Assembly: GCF_025751435.1 (NCBI RefSeq)
Contig: NZ_JAOWKY010000006.1
Coordinates: 124,001 to 188,000, forward strand
Direction of reading: 5' to 3'
Length of the DNA: 64,000 nucleotides
DNA from: Albidovulum marisflavi
GTDB taxonomy: Bacteria > Pseudomonadota > Alphaproteobacteria > Rhodobacterales > Rhodobacteraceae
Under the pieces are notes generated by a model. That model was not told the DNA's origin, did not search any database, and saw only the letters and a list, made by a program, of their open reading frames with translations. Positions 55,716 through 63,549 of this stretch are shown piece after piece. Position numbers and translations under genes: made by a program. Numbering within the stretch: the stretch's first letter is position 1; each line of letters starts with the position of its first letter.

Positions 55716-56188
55716 TGGGGGACGCGCTTTTCTATCACCTGACGCGTTCGCCACTTGAGGTGACGCTGCCGATGCTTTTGTCGCGATCGCTCCAGAATGG
55801 CTGGCGCGTCGTCGTTCGGGGGCAAGACGCGGCACGACTGGACTGGCTGGACCAGCAGCTGTGGCGTGGAGCGGACGAAAGCTTTCTGCCTCACGGCACA
55901 GCCGGCGGTCCGCACGATGCGTTGCAGCCCATCCTGCTGACGACCGGGGGCGATCGGCCGAATGGCGCGCAATGCCTTATCGTGGTCGACGGGGCCGATG
56001 TGGAGCCGGGCGAGGCCGCCGATCTGTCACGGGTCTGCGTGATCTTTGATGGCAACGATGACGCGGCTCGTGACAAGGCGCGTGGACAGTGGCGGTCGCT
56101 GACCGCCGCCGGTATCGCCGCGCAGTACTGGAGCGAGGATAGCGGGCGCTGGCAGAAAAAGGCCGAAAGCGGCACCCGCATGGACTAG
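55715..56188 (+). CDS. holC: DNA polymerase III chi subunit
   Basis: A 157-residue HolC protein. FYHLTRSPLEVTLPMLLSRSLQNGWRVVVRG and LDQQLWRGADESFLPHG are family marks. Chi links the clamp loader to SSB. The pepA-holC order is conserved in proteobacteria. Coupled to pepA (TGATG) and convergent with the retropepsin gene in a shared CTAG. Confidence 0.92.
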   Translation: MGDALFYHLTRSPLEVTLPMLLSRSLQNGWRVVVRGQDAARLDWLDQQLWRGADESFLPHGTAGGPHDALQPILLTTGGDRPNGAQCLIVVDGADVEPGEAADLSRVCVIFDGNDDAARDKARGQWRSLTAAGIAAQYWSEDSGRWQKKAESGTRMD

Positions 56189-56760
56189 CGGCGCAGGATC
56201 ATCCGATCCCGCGTCAGGGTCATCTCGAACTGGCCCAGGTAGCTCATCCCCAAAAGCGATGTGTCAAGATCGCCCGAATTGACCACGGCCGGAACGCCCC
56301 GGTCCGAAAAGGGTCCAAGGGCGAAGCTCTCCAGCCTGACGGGTGCGGTCTGAACGATCCCGTTCGCCGTCCGGGCGCTGCCGAAGTAATTCAGCGTGTC
56401 TGGTGCAAAACCGGCGCGTCGGGCGTCGCGCTCGGTAAGGACGATCTGGCTTGCCCCCGTATCAACGACGAACAGCACGTTTGCCCCGTTGATCTCTGCC
56501 GTCAGGTAGAAGTGGCCGTCGCCTGAAACATCGACCTCAAGCGAGTTGCCGCTGATCCGCATTTCTTCGGGCAGGACGGTGCGGCGCAGATCGCCCCAAA
56601 GACCATAGGCTATGATGACGCCAAGGAAGATGAAGGCCCAGATGGCGGCCTGCTGCGCGGTGCGGCCCAGGTTCCTGCGCCCCTGGGCAAGGAAATAGCC
56701 CCCCACCACCAAGAGAAGCAGCACCAGGTAGGTCAGGCGTCCGATTTCGTCCCCGCCCAT
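56185..56760 (-). CDS. Membrane-anchored retropepsin-like aspartic protease
   Basis: A 191-residue protein with two N-terminal helices (residues 10-26 and 38-54) and a retropepsin fold (about 80-190). The catalytic motif is LFVVDTGASQIVLT; ALGPFSDRGVPAVVNSG and LLGMSYLGQFEMTL are the other strands. The active form would be a dimer in the periplasm or at the membrane. Family precedents include Caulobacter PerP, a regulated protease. It is the last gene of an ABC-F, marC, protease run. Confidence 0.88.
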   Translation of the reverse strand: MGGDEIGRLTYLVLLLLVVGGYFLAQGRRNLGRTAQQAAIWAFIFLGVIIAYGLWGDLRRTVLPEEMRISGNSLEVDVSGDGHFYLTAEINGANVLFVVDTGASQIVLTERDARRAGFAPDTLNYFGSARTANGIVQTAPVRLESFALGPFSDRGVPAVVNSGDLDTSLLGMSYLGQFEMTLTRDRMILRR

Positions 56761-56769
56761 TCTCAGGCC

Positions 56770-57387
56770 TCACATCAGGCCCGTGCCGCGGACGCCATCC
56801 AGCACGAACTGGACTGAAAGCGCGGCCAGAAGCATCCCCAGAAGCCGGGTGATCACGACGATCCCGGTGCGGCCCAATAGGCGTTCGACAAACGGCGCGG
56901 CAAGGAACAAGAGGAAGGCGATTCCGACGACCGTGATCATGACCGCATGGATGGCAAGCGTATGGGCGACACCCGTCGCGGGTGAGTTGTTGACCAGCAG
57001 GATCATCGTCGTGAAAGCGCCTGGCCCGGCGATCAGGGGCGTTGCCAGCGGAAAGACCGAAGGGTCGTGTTCGGGATCCGCGTGCTGACCCTCGCGCCTT
57101 TGGGTGCGCCGTTCGAAAAGCATGTCGAGCGCCGTGATGAACAGCAGGATCCCGCCCGAGATGCGAAATGCCGGCATCGAGATCCCGATGACGCTCAGGA
57201 TCTTGTCGCCCAGAAGCCCGAAGAGCGTCATCAGCACTGCGGCAATGACGCAGGCGCGCAGCGCGACCGCGCGGCGGTGTGCGGAACTAATGCCCTGCGT
57301 CAGCGCGATGAACAGGGGGGCAAGCGCAATCGGGTCAACGATCACGAACAGCGTGACGAAGGCAGTCAGGTAGAGCTGTGGGTCCAA
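56770..57387 (-). CDS. MarC family membrane protein
   Basis: A 205-residue protein with six helices. FVIVDPIALAPLFIALTQG at the start and GGILLFITALDMLF, then PLIAGPGAFTTMILL, match MarC (UPF0056). The function is unresolved. It starts three bases after the ABC-F gene stop, so the two are cotranscribed. Confidence 0.92.
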   Translation of the reverse strand: MDPQLYLTAFVTLFVIVDPIALAPLFIALTQGISSAHRRAVALRACVIAAVLMTLFGLLGDKILSVIGISMPAFRISGGILLFITALDMLFERRTQRREGQHADPEHDPSVFPLATPLIAGPGAFTTMILLVNNSPATGVAHTLAIHAVMITVVGIAFLLFLAAPFVERLLGRTGIVVITRLLGMLLAALSVQFVLDGVRGTGLM

Positions 57388-57390
57388 GGG

Positions 57391-59235
57391 TCAAACCTCT
57401 GCAGCTTCAAGCTTTTCGGCCGCCTTCATCCAAAGGGCCTCTGCCCGGTCAAGTGCCTGCATCACCTCGGCATACTTCTTCTGCCAGACGGCGGCTTCGT
57501 CAGGGCGGGCGTAGAGCTCCGGATCGGCCAGCTTCACTGACAACTTGTCGCGCATATCGTTCAGCTTGGCTAGCCTTTCGTCGCATTTGCGCACTTCGGC
57601 CTTCAGCGCCAGCATCGCCTCGCGCGAGGGACGGGCGGGCTTTTCCTTGGGTTTGGTCACCGGCTTATCGGATTCGTCCCCTGCCAGCAGTTCCCGGCGG
57701 TATGCGTCCAGATCCTGCGAATAGGGCGCGACCGCCCCGCCTTTGACCAGCCACAGACGGTCCGCGACAAGGCCAAGCAGGTGCATGTCGTGCGACACCA
57801 GGATGACCGCGCCGGAATACTCGGTCAAGGCTTCGACCAGCGCCTCGCGGCTTTCGATGTCAAGGTGGTTGGTCGGTTCGTCAAGGATCAGCAGATGCGG
57901 CGCATCCAGCGTCGCCAAAGCCAGCGACAGCCGCGCCTTCTGCCCGCCCGACAGCCGCCCGACCGCGGTTTCCGCCTGATCCGCCCCAAGGCCGAAGCCT
58001 GCGAGCCGCGCGCGCAGCTTGGCCTGGTGTTCCATCGGCCGCAGCCGCTGGATGTGTTGCAAGGGCGTTTCGTCCAGGTGCAGTTCATCCACCTGATGCT
58101 GCGCGAAATAGCCGATCCTGAGCTTGGAGGACCGCGTGATCTTGCCCTCACAGACTTCAAGTTTCGCGGCTAAAAGTTTGGAAAGCGTCGATTTGCCCTC
58201 GCCGTTACGACCCAGAAGTGCGATCCGGTCGTCCTGGTCGATGCGAAGCTCCAACCGCTTGAGCACCGGCGCGCCGCCATAGCCCACCGCCGCGCCGTCT
58301 AGGGTGATGATGGGTGGCGAAAGCTGTTCGGGCGCGGGGAAGGTGAAGACGACCTTCTTCGCCTCTTCGGGCGCAAGGATCGGCGTCATTTTTTCAAGCA
58401 TCTTGACCCGGCTTTGCGCCTGTACGGCCTTGGATGCCTTGGCCTTGAACCGGTCGACGAAGCTTTGCAGATGGGCGCGCCGGGCCTCTTGCTTCTTGGC
58501 CTCGGCGGCCTGAACCGCGCGCTGTTCGGCGCGCGAGCGGGCGAAAGTGTCGTAGCCCCCTGACCAAAGCGTCAGCCTGCGGTTTTCCAGGTGCAGGATC
58601 GAGTTCACGGCGCGGTTCAGAAGCCCGCGGTCGTGGCTGATGACGATGACCGTGTGCGGGTATTTCGCCAGGTAGCTTTCCAGCCACAGCGCCCCTTCAA
58701 GGTCCAGGTAGTTGGTCGGTTCGTCCAGCAGCAGCAGGTCGGGCTGGGCGAACAGGACGCCCGCCAGCGCCACGCGCATCCGCCATCCGCCCGAAAAGTC
58801 CGAACACGGGCGGCGCTGGTTCTCGGCGTCGAAGCCCAACCCCTTGAGGATCGCCGAGGCGCGGCCCTCTGCCGACCAGGCGTCGATATCGGCCAGGCGC
58901 GCCTGGATATCCGCGATGCGGTGGGGGTCTTCCGCGGTCTCCGCCTCGGCCATCAGGCTTGCGCGTTCGGTGTCCGCGGCCAGCACCGTGTCGATGAGTG
59001 AGGCCGAGGACGACGGCACCTCTTGCGCCACGCCGCCCACGCGAGAGCGGGAGGGCAGGGTGATCTCGCCCCCTTCAAGGGCAAGTTCGCCCCGGATCAG
59101 GCGAAAGAGCGTGGTCTTGCCCGTGCCGTTCTGCCCCACGAGTCCGACCTTGTGGCCGGTTGGAATCGTTGCCGAAGCGCCGTCGAACAACGGGCGCCCC
59201 TCGACCGAATAGGTGATGTCGGAAATCCTCAGCAT
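57391..59235 (-). CDS. ABC-F family ribosome-associated ATPase
   Basis: A 614-residue soluble twin-ABC protein with no membrane domain. Walker A GQNGTGKTT near residue 36 and GRNGEGKST near 345; signatures FSGGWRMR and LSGGQKAR; a linker of about 80 residues between domains and a C-terminal coiled coil (about 530-610). These features place it with ABC-F translation factors of the Uup/YheS type. The exact subgroup is not certain. Confidence 0.9.
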   Translation of the reverse strand: MLRISDITYSVEGRPLFDGASATIPTGHKVGLVGQNGTGKTTLFRLIRGELALEGGEITLPSRSRVGGVAQEVPSSSASLIDTVLAADTERASLMAEAETAEDPHRIADIQARLADIDAWSAEGRASAILKGLGFDAENQRRPCSDFSGGWRMRVALAGVLFAQPDLLLLDEPTNYLDLEGALWLESYLAKYPHTVIVISHDRGLLNRAVNSILHLENRRLTLWSGGYDTFARSRAEQRAVQAAEAKKQEARRAHLQSFVDRFKAKASKAVQAQSRVKMLEKMTPILAPEEAKKVVFTFPAPEQLSPPIITLDGAAVGYGGAPVLKRLELRIDQDDRIALLGRNGEGKSTLSKLLAAKLEVCEGKITRSSKLRIGYFAQHQVDELHLDETPLQHIQRLRPMEHQAKLRARLAGFGLGADQAETAVGRLSGGQKARLSLALATLDAPHLLILDEPTNHLDIESREALVEALTEYSGAVILVSHDMHLLGLVADRLWLVKGGAVAPYSQDLDAYRRELLAGDESDKPVTKPKEKPARPSREAMLALKAEVRKCDERLAKLNDMRDKLSVKLADPELYARPDEAAVWQKKYAEVMQALDRAEALWMKAAEKLEAAEV

Positions 59236-59343
59236 GCGCGGGCCTTAGCAGAGGCCGCGGACGACGAAAAGCGCCCGCCTTCCGTTCGCGCGCCAATTCC
59301 GTCCGCTAGTCGTCCGAAGTCACCTGTTTGCACGACCTTTTCA

Positions 59344-59361
59344 AACACGCGCGCGCGTGTT
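59344..59361. repeat. 18-bp perfect palindrome AACACGCGC/GCGCGTGTT
   Basis: A perfect palindrome with no spacer, containing an alternating purine-pyrimidine core of 14 bases, lies between the divergent ABC-F and ndk genes, 58 bases before ndk. It could be an operator, a cruciform or a Z-DNA-prone site. Confidence 0.5.
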
Positions 59362-59419
59362 AGCAGGCGCGCGATCCAAATCCGGCGCGTGATGCGCGCC
59401 CCCAATCATAGGTTCCGAC

Positions 59420-59842
59420 ATGGCTGTGCAACGCACCTTCTCGATCATCAAGCCCGACGCGACCCGCCGCAACCTGACCGGCGCGATCAACGCCAAGCTG
59501 GAAGCCGCTGGCCTGCGCATCATTGCCCAGAAGCGCATCCACCTGACCAAGGCGCAGGCCGGCGTGTTCTATGCGGTCCACAGCGAGCGTCCCTTCTATG
59601 ACGAACTGTGCGAATTCATGTCGTCCGAGCCGATCGTCGTCCAGGTTCTGGAAGGCGAAGATGCGATCGCGAAGAACCGCGAAGTGATGGGCGCGACCAA
59701 CCCCGCTCAGGCCGCCGAAGGCACCATCCGCAAGGAATTCGCGCTTTCGATCGGTGAGAACTCGATCCACGGTTCCGACGGCGAAGACACCGCGGCCGTG
59801 GAAATCGCCTACTTCTTCTCGGGCCTCGAACTGGTCGGCTAA
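59420..59842 (+). CDS. ndk: Nucleoside diphosphate kinase
   Basis: A 140-residue phosphotransfer enzyme. [20 protein letters not shown] at the start, [16 protein letters not shown] and [16 protein letters not shown] with the phosphohistidine are present. Length and motifs are normal. Followed by a clear intrinsic terminator. Confidence 0.97.
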   Translation: MAVQRTFSIIKPDATRRNLTGAINAKLEAAGLRIIAQKRIHLTKAQAGVFYAVHSERPFYDELCEFMSSEPIVVQVLEGEDAIAKNREVMGATNPAQAAEGTIRKEFALSIGENSIHGSDGEDTAAVEIAYFFSGLELVG

Positions 59843-59866
59843 GCCGAAACGGTTCAAGATCACGAA

Positions 59867-59903
59867 GGCCCGCGCGGGGAAACCGGCGCGGGCCTTTGCT
59901 TTT
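59867..59903 (+). terminator. Intrinsic terminator of ndk
   Basis: GGCCCGCGC and GCGCGGGCC (nine-base stem) are followed by TTTGCTTTT, 24 bases after the ndk stop. Confidence 0.88.
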
Positions 59904-59948
59904 CGGGATCGCGCCGTCGGGCAGAAAGCCCCGCGATATGGCGCAGCC

Positions 59949-60293
59949 TTACCGCTTTGGCCTGAGGCCCAATTCGTCAAACACCGATTCCAGCTTGCCA
60001 TCGCCTTGGATTGGCGTTGCCTGCGCGGAAACCCGCGCCTTGATCGCATCGAACCGCGCGCGCAGTCTTGCCTTTTCTTCGCCCCGGCAATCGTTCCAGG
60101 GCCTGCCCTGCAATCCCATCAGCATGGCGTAGTAGCCTATGAAGTGGGGCGGGTTGCCTGCCAGCAGGAAGCGTTCATACGCCGCGTCCGGCCCCATCGC
60201 CTCGATCTCTTCGGCCGAGTGGATGCCGGCGCGGGCAAAGGCTGCCTCGGATGCGGGGCCTAGATTGGGGATGCTGGAAACGGGGCGGGGCAT
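59949..60293 (-). CDS. TfoX C-terminal-domain protein
   Basis: A 114-residue protein with a helix-hairpin-helix-like TfoX_C domain (SSIPNLGPASEAAFARAGIHS; then HFIGYYAMLMGLQGRPW). In gammaproteobacteria TfoX regulates competence, but stand-alone C-terminal domains are of unknown role. The remaining 40 residues are charged and helical. Confidence 0.82.
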   Translation of the reverse strand: MPRPVSSIPNLGPASEAAFARAGIHSAEEIEAMGPDAAYERFLLAGNPPHFIGYYAMLMGLQGRPWNDCRGEEKARLRARFDAIKARVSAQATPIQGDGKLESVFDELGLRPKR

Positions 60294-60372
60294 GGCCTTT
60301 GGTCGGGTAGGGGGCGCTTGAGCCCCCAGACTAGCCGCGATGGGGCCAAGGACAATGCCTTGTTTGGTGGCC

Positions 60373-60549
60373 TCAGATCGAGGCCCAGTCGGTGATGGTC
60401 TGCTCGCCCATCCGCGGGCTCTGCTGCGCCTCGCCCGGCTGGGTCGTGCGGCGCTGGCTTTCCTGCGCCATCTGGCGTTTCTTGTCCGCGGCCTCGCCTT
60501 GCTGAGAGCCCTCGACCTCGCCCGAGGTCATTTGCGGGGTATTGTCCAT
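60373..60549 (-). CDS. Small hydrophilic 58-residue hypothetical protein
   Basis: Gln/Glu-rich, no Cys, no membrane segment: MDNTPQMTSGEVEGSQQGEA, ending TITDWASI. Codon choice in third positions is like that of neighbouring genes, which supports coding. GGAAC and AAGGA lie before the start at slightly long spacing. No family recognised. Confidence 0.5.
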   Translation of the reverse strand: MDNTPQMTSGEVEGSQQGEAADKKRQMAQESQRRTTQPGEAQQSPRMGEQTITDWASI

Positions 60550-60767
60550 AATGGCTGTTCCATCCTTGGTCTTGCCTGTGACGCCCCGATCCTGGGATCC
60601 GGGCGCGGCGCAGATAGGGCCGAAAAGCGGCATCGTCAAGAGAGTTTGCGGCATCTCCGCGAACGCGCAAAACGAAGGGCTGCAAAAGGCATGGATCCGC
60701 CGCAATTGTGCGACTTATCCACAACAACGCCTGCGCTTCGGTCGTATTGGTGGCAATTTGGGAACGG

Positions 60768-61331
60768 TTACTGGCTTCGGAAGGCCGCGGCGAAGGGTTC
60801 CGGAAGCGAGAACTCCTTCAAAGCCCGAGCCCTGGCGCCCTCCGACATCTTGCGCGCGGTCTTTTCGACTATCCTGAGCAGGTCTTCGGGGTCGCGGCCC
60901 TCGGCAAAGGGGAAGAAATACCAGCGAAGGAAGACGAAGCAGATCACATCCTCAAGCGCCTGCACCTCTTCGTCGCGCTTGATCCCTTCCTTTCGCAGGA
61001 GTGTCCCCACGCGCTCGGCGTCAGTCTCATCGTATCCGGCCGCGCGCATGATGTCGCCGACGCGGCGGGCATGGAAGGCCGCCAGATCGCGGCGCCAGGC
61101 CAGGTAGCCCGCCCGACCTTCGGGATAGGAGGCGCGTGGCGATGTCCAGCGCTCGATGTGCTGCCCGCGCGCGGCGATCCTCAGGATGTCAGAGGCGTCC
61201 GGGAATAGCCTTGCCAGTTCCGCGCTCATCCGTTCGCCGTAAAGCAGGGCCGCAGGACGGCCCTCGCTCCGGTCGGGGTCGTTCGCGTTGGCTTCATCGA
61301 TCTGGGCATGGACAGCTTCTAGGCGGGACAT
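60768..61331 (-). CDS. DUF4202 domain protein
   Basis: A 187-residue soluble protein. LLYGERMSAELARLFPDASDILRIAARGQHIERWTSPR and CFVFLRWYFFPFAEG are the DUF4202 hallmarks; conserved His, Arg and Glu suggest a metal- or nucleotide-related HD-like fold, but no activity is known. The start at 61331 has AGGAACGC before it. Confidence 0.85.
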   Translation of the reverse strand: MSRLEAVHAQIDEANANDPDRSEGRPAALLYGERMSAELARLFPDASDILRIAARGQHIERWTSPRASYPEGRAGYLAWRRDLAAFHARRVGDIMRAAGYDETDAERVGTLLRKEGIKRDEEVQALEDVICFVFLRWYFFPFAEGRDPEDLLRIVEKTARKMSEGARARALKEFSLPEPFAAAFRSQ

Positions 61332-61498
61332 GGCGTTCCTATGGATTTTCCGCGACCCTTGCACCCGCGCGGAACAGGGTCAAGTGGGGCCGCCGTGTTG
61401 CCTTGCCGACTCGCTCACCGGGATTTGTTCGGCATCCGATTGACGAAACCCCGGTGCAAGCACATCCTGCTTGGTAGAGGCAGCATAACGAGCAGAAA

Positions 61499-61756
61499 AT
61501 GCCCTTGCACAAAACCTACCATAACTCCTCCGGGGGATTTGATTTCCTTGGTCTCAGGCAGATCCGGGGTGGCGATGTGGAGATCATCTACGACGACGGG
61601 GTGGCGCGCCGCATGGTATGGCGCGTTCGTTCGGCGGTCGGTGATGGCGTGATCGGTGACGCCCTGCGCCACGCGGTCAATCAAAGCCGCGTCGTGCCCG
61701 CGCTCTACGCCGAGCTCAAGAAGCGCTCAATCGCGATAGAGGCCGTGATCGGTTGA
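61499..61756 (+). CDS. 85-residue hypothetical protein
   Basis: A soluble protein: FDFLGLRQIRGGDVEIIYDD, a central VWRVRSAVGDGVIGDALRHA and a C-terminal ALYAELKKRSIAIEAVIG. Third-position GC is typical for the genome. The ribosome site is weak (GAGCAG). No family recognised. Its stop codon abuts the A-rich end of a minus-strand terminator. Confidence 0.6.
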   Translation: MPLHKTYHNSSGGFDFLGLRQIRGGDVEIIYDDGVARRMVWRVRSAVGDGVIGDALRHAVNQSRVVPALYAELKKRSIAIEAVIG

Positions 61757-61815
61757 AAAAGGCCGGGCGATCGCCCGGCCAGTTGGAAGAAGCTCCACAG
61801 GGGATGGTTGTGGAG
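61756..61815 (-). ncRNA. Structured 3' end of the DUF1127 transcript, candidate sRNA
   Basis: Reading the minus strand directly after the DUF1127 stop: hairpin CTCCACA-ACCATCCCC-TGTGGAG (61815-61793) with a C-rich, anti-Shine-Dalgarno-like loop, a short CTTCTTCCAACT linker, then terminator GGCCGGGC-GATC-GCCCGGCC (61780-61761) and five T. In Rhodobacter sphaeroides a DUF1127 gene is followed by CcsR sRNAs with C-rich loops and processed from its transcript; this has the same order in miniature. At minimum it is the intrinsic terminator. Confidence 0.55.
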
Positions 61816-61818
61816 ACT

Positions 61819-62034
61819 TCAGCCCTGCCAGAAACGGCGGGAGCATTCCGCCTGCGCGGTCATCTGGTCAATTCCGATGTCGCGCAGCAGGTGATCGTCA
61901 AGCCGGGCAAGATCTCGGCGTGCCTTTGCGCGCTGGCTTGCGGTCACGACAAATTTCACGATCCTGGTCACGGCGCGCGCAACAAGGCCGATTGCGCGGG
62001 GCAAAGCGTGTGCTGTCTTGGCGAGTTGTGTCAT
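61819..62034 (-). CDS. DUF1127 small basic protein
   Basis: A 71-residue protein; its C-terminal half RDLARLDDHLLRDIGIDQMTAQAE is the DUF1127 (YjiS-like) signature and the N-terminal half is a basic helix. Members have been linked to RNA turnover and stress adaptation in alphaproteobacteria. AAAGGTGATC precedes the start at 62034. Divergent from a MocR-type gene; the structured 3' end follows at once. Confidence 0.85.
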   Translation of the reverse strand: MTQLAKTAHALPRAIGLVARAVTRIVKFVVTASQRAKARRDLARLDDHLLRDIGIDQMTAQAECSRRFWQG

Positions 62035-62044
62035 CGGATCACCT

Positions 62045-62134
62045 TTGTATTGATACAATGCAGGATTACTGCTGGACATATGGCTACAATGTGGGCACAA
62101 TATCGTCCATAGAAACATTGTCATGGATACAAAG
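62045..62134. promoter_or_regulatory. Repeated ATACAA sites between DUF1127 and the MocR gene
   Basis: TTGTAT-TG-ATACAA (62045-62058) is a perfect dyad. The element GATACAATG (62052), GCTACAATG (62083) and GATACAAAG (62126) recurs on the plus strand with steps of 31 and 43 bases, about three and four helical turns. MocR regulators typically bind spaced direct repeats, so autoregulation and control of DUF1127 are plausible. Confidence 0.5.
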
Positions 62135-62142
62135 AGGGGCGC

Positions 62143-63546
62143 ATGGCCGAGGTTTGGCGACCGGAACTGGCACAATTCGCGGGTCCGAAATATCTGGCGC
62201 TAAGTCATGCACTGCGGGCGGCGGTTCGTTCCGGCGAACTTCCCGAAGGGGCCAAGCTGCCGCCGGTCCGCGAATTGGCCTGGCAGCTTGGCATCACGCC
62301 CGGCACGGTGGCGCGTGCCTACCAGATCGGGACACAGGATGGCCTGCTTGAGGCCGTGGTGGGGCGCGGAACGTTCGTCGCCGCCCGCAACCCGCGCCTG
62401 GGACCGACGCAGCCGCTTTTCTCTGACGCACCGGCCCTGCCCGACAGGGCCGATGGGCCGGTCGACCTGCGTGCGCCGCAGCTGCCGGACGCAGGCCATT
62501 CGCAGGCTTTCGCCCGCATCTTGTCCGAAATGGTGCGTGAGGGGTGCGACTGGCGCAGCTATCCGACCAACCGCCGCGATCTGCCTCTTCGGCGCGCCTT
62601 CGCGGATTGGCTGTCGGACCGATCGCTGGGAACGTTCGACGCCGATGACCTGGTGCTGACCCATGGTGGGCAGAATGCGGTCGGGCTTGTCATGCAATGC
62701 TGCCTGCGCGGAGAGCGCCCGTCGGTCTTGTGCGAAGAGCTGGCCTTTCCCGGGTTCCGCCGCGCGGCACGCATGAATCGCGCCGACGTCGTCGCGGTGC
62801 CGCTGGATGCCGAAGGCATCGTGCCAGAGGCGTTCGATGCCGCTTGCCGCCGCACCGGGGCGCGGCTGCTGTGCGTGACGCCCGAAGCGCAGAACCCCAC
62901 CGCCGGGCGGATGAGCCTGGAACGCCGCCGGCGCATCGCCGAAATTGCTGCGATCCATGACGTTCAGATCATCGAGGACGACTGCTATTCGGTGGCCGAA
63001 CCCTCGGCCCCAGCCATAAGGGCGCTGGCGCCCGACCGCACGTGGTATGTCACTTCGCTGTCCAAATCGGTGTCGGCGGGACTCAGGGTGGGGGCGATCG
63101 TCTGTCCGACCGGGCATGGCGAATCCGGCCGGATAGCCGCACAGCATTCCTACTTCGGTCTGGCGCTGCCGCTTGCGCAGATTGCGCTGAAGCTTTTTAC
63201 GACCGGTGAGGCGGTACGGCTGCGCGATGCGGGGCAGGCGGTCTTTGCGCAACGGCTGGAGCTGCTGCTCAACATCCTGGGTCGGCACGAAATGCGCTGG
63301 CAGAAGGGGCTGAGCTTCGTCTGGTTGCCGCTGCCGCGCGGCTGGCGCGGCTCGACATTCGCGCGGGAGGCAGAGGCGGCGGGCGTGCTGGTCAGGTCTG
63401 CCGACGAATACGCGCTTGTCGACGGTCACGCCCCGAATGCGGTTCGCATCGCGCTGGATGCCGAGGCCGATGAGCCGCGCTTCACCTCGGCCATCGCGAC
63501 GCTGGCGCGGCTTCTGGATAATCCGCCCGCCGCTATCCCGGTCTGA
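62143..63546 (+). CDS. MocR-type regulator (GntR HTH fused to class I aminotransferase fold)
   Basis: A 467-residue fusion. Residues 1-75 are a winged helix (LSHALRAAVRSGELPEGAKL, PPVRELAWQLGITPGTVARA); residues about 100-465 are a fold-type I aminotransferase with the PLP lysine in TSLSKSVSAGLRVG. Such proteins sense PLP or amino compounds. AGAGGGGCGC precedes the ATG. The regulated pathway is not evident. Confidence 0.9.
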   Translation: MAEVWRPELAQFAGPKYLALSHALRAAVRSGELPEGAKLPPVRELAWQLGITPGTVARAYQIGTQDGLLEAVVGRGTFVAARNPRLGPTQPLFSDAPALPDRADGPVDLRAPQLPDAGHSQAFARILSEMVREGCDWRSYPTNRRDLPLRRAFADWLSDRSLGTFDADDLVLTHGGQNAVGLVMQCCLRGERPSVLCEELAFPGFRRAARMNRADVVAVPLDAEGIVPEAFDAACRRTGARLLCVTPEAQNPTAGRMSLERRRRIAEIAAIHDVQIIEDDCYSVAEPSAPAIRALAPDRTWYVTSLSKSVSAGLRVGAIVCPTGHGESGRIAAQHSYFGLALPLAQIALKLFTTGEAVRLRDAGQAVFAQRLELLLNILGRHEMRWQKGLSFVWLPLPRGWRGSTFAREAEAAGVLVRSADEYALVDGHAPNAVRIALDAEADEPRFTSAIATLARLLDNPPAAIPV

Positions 63547-63549
63547 CGC

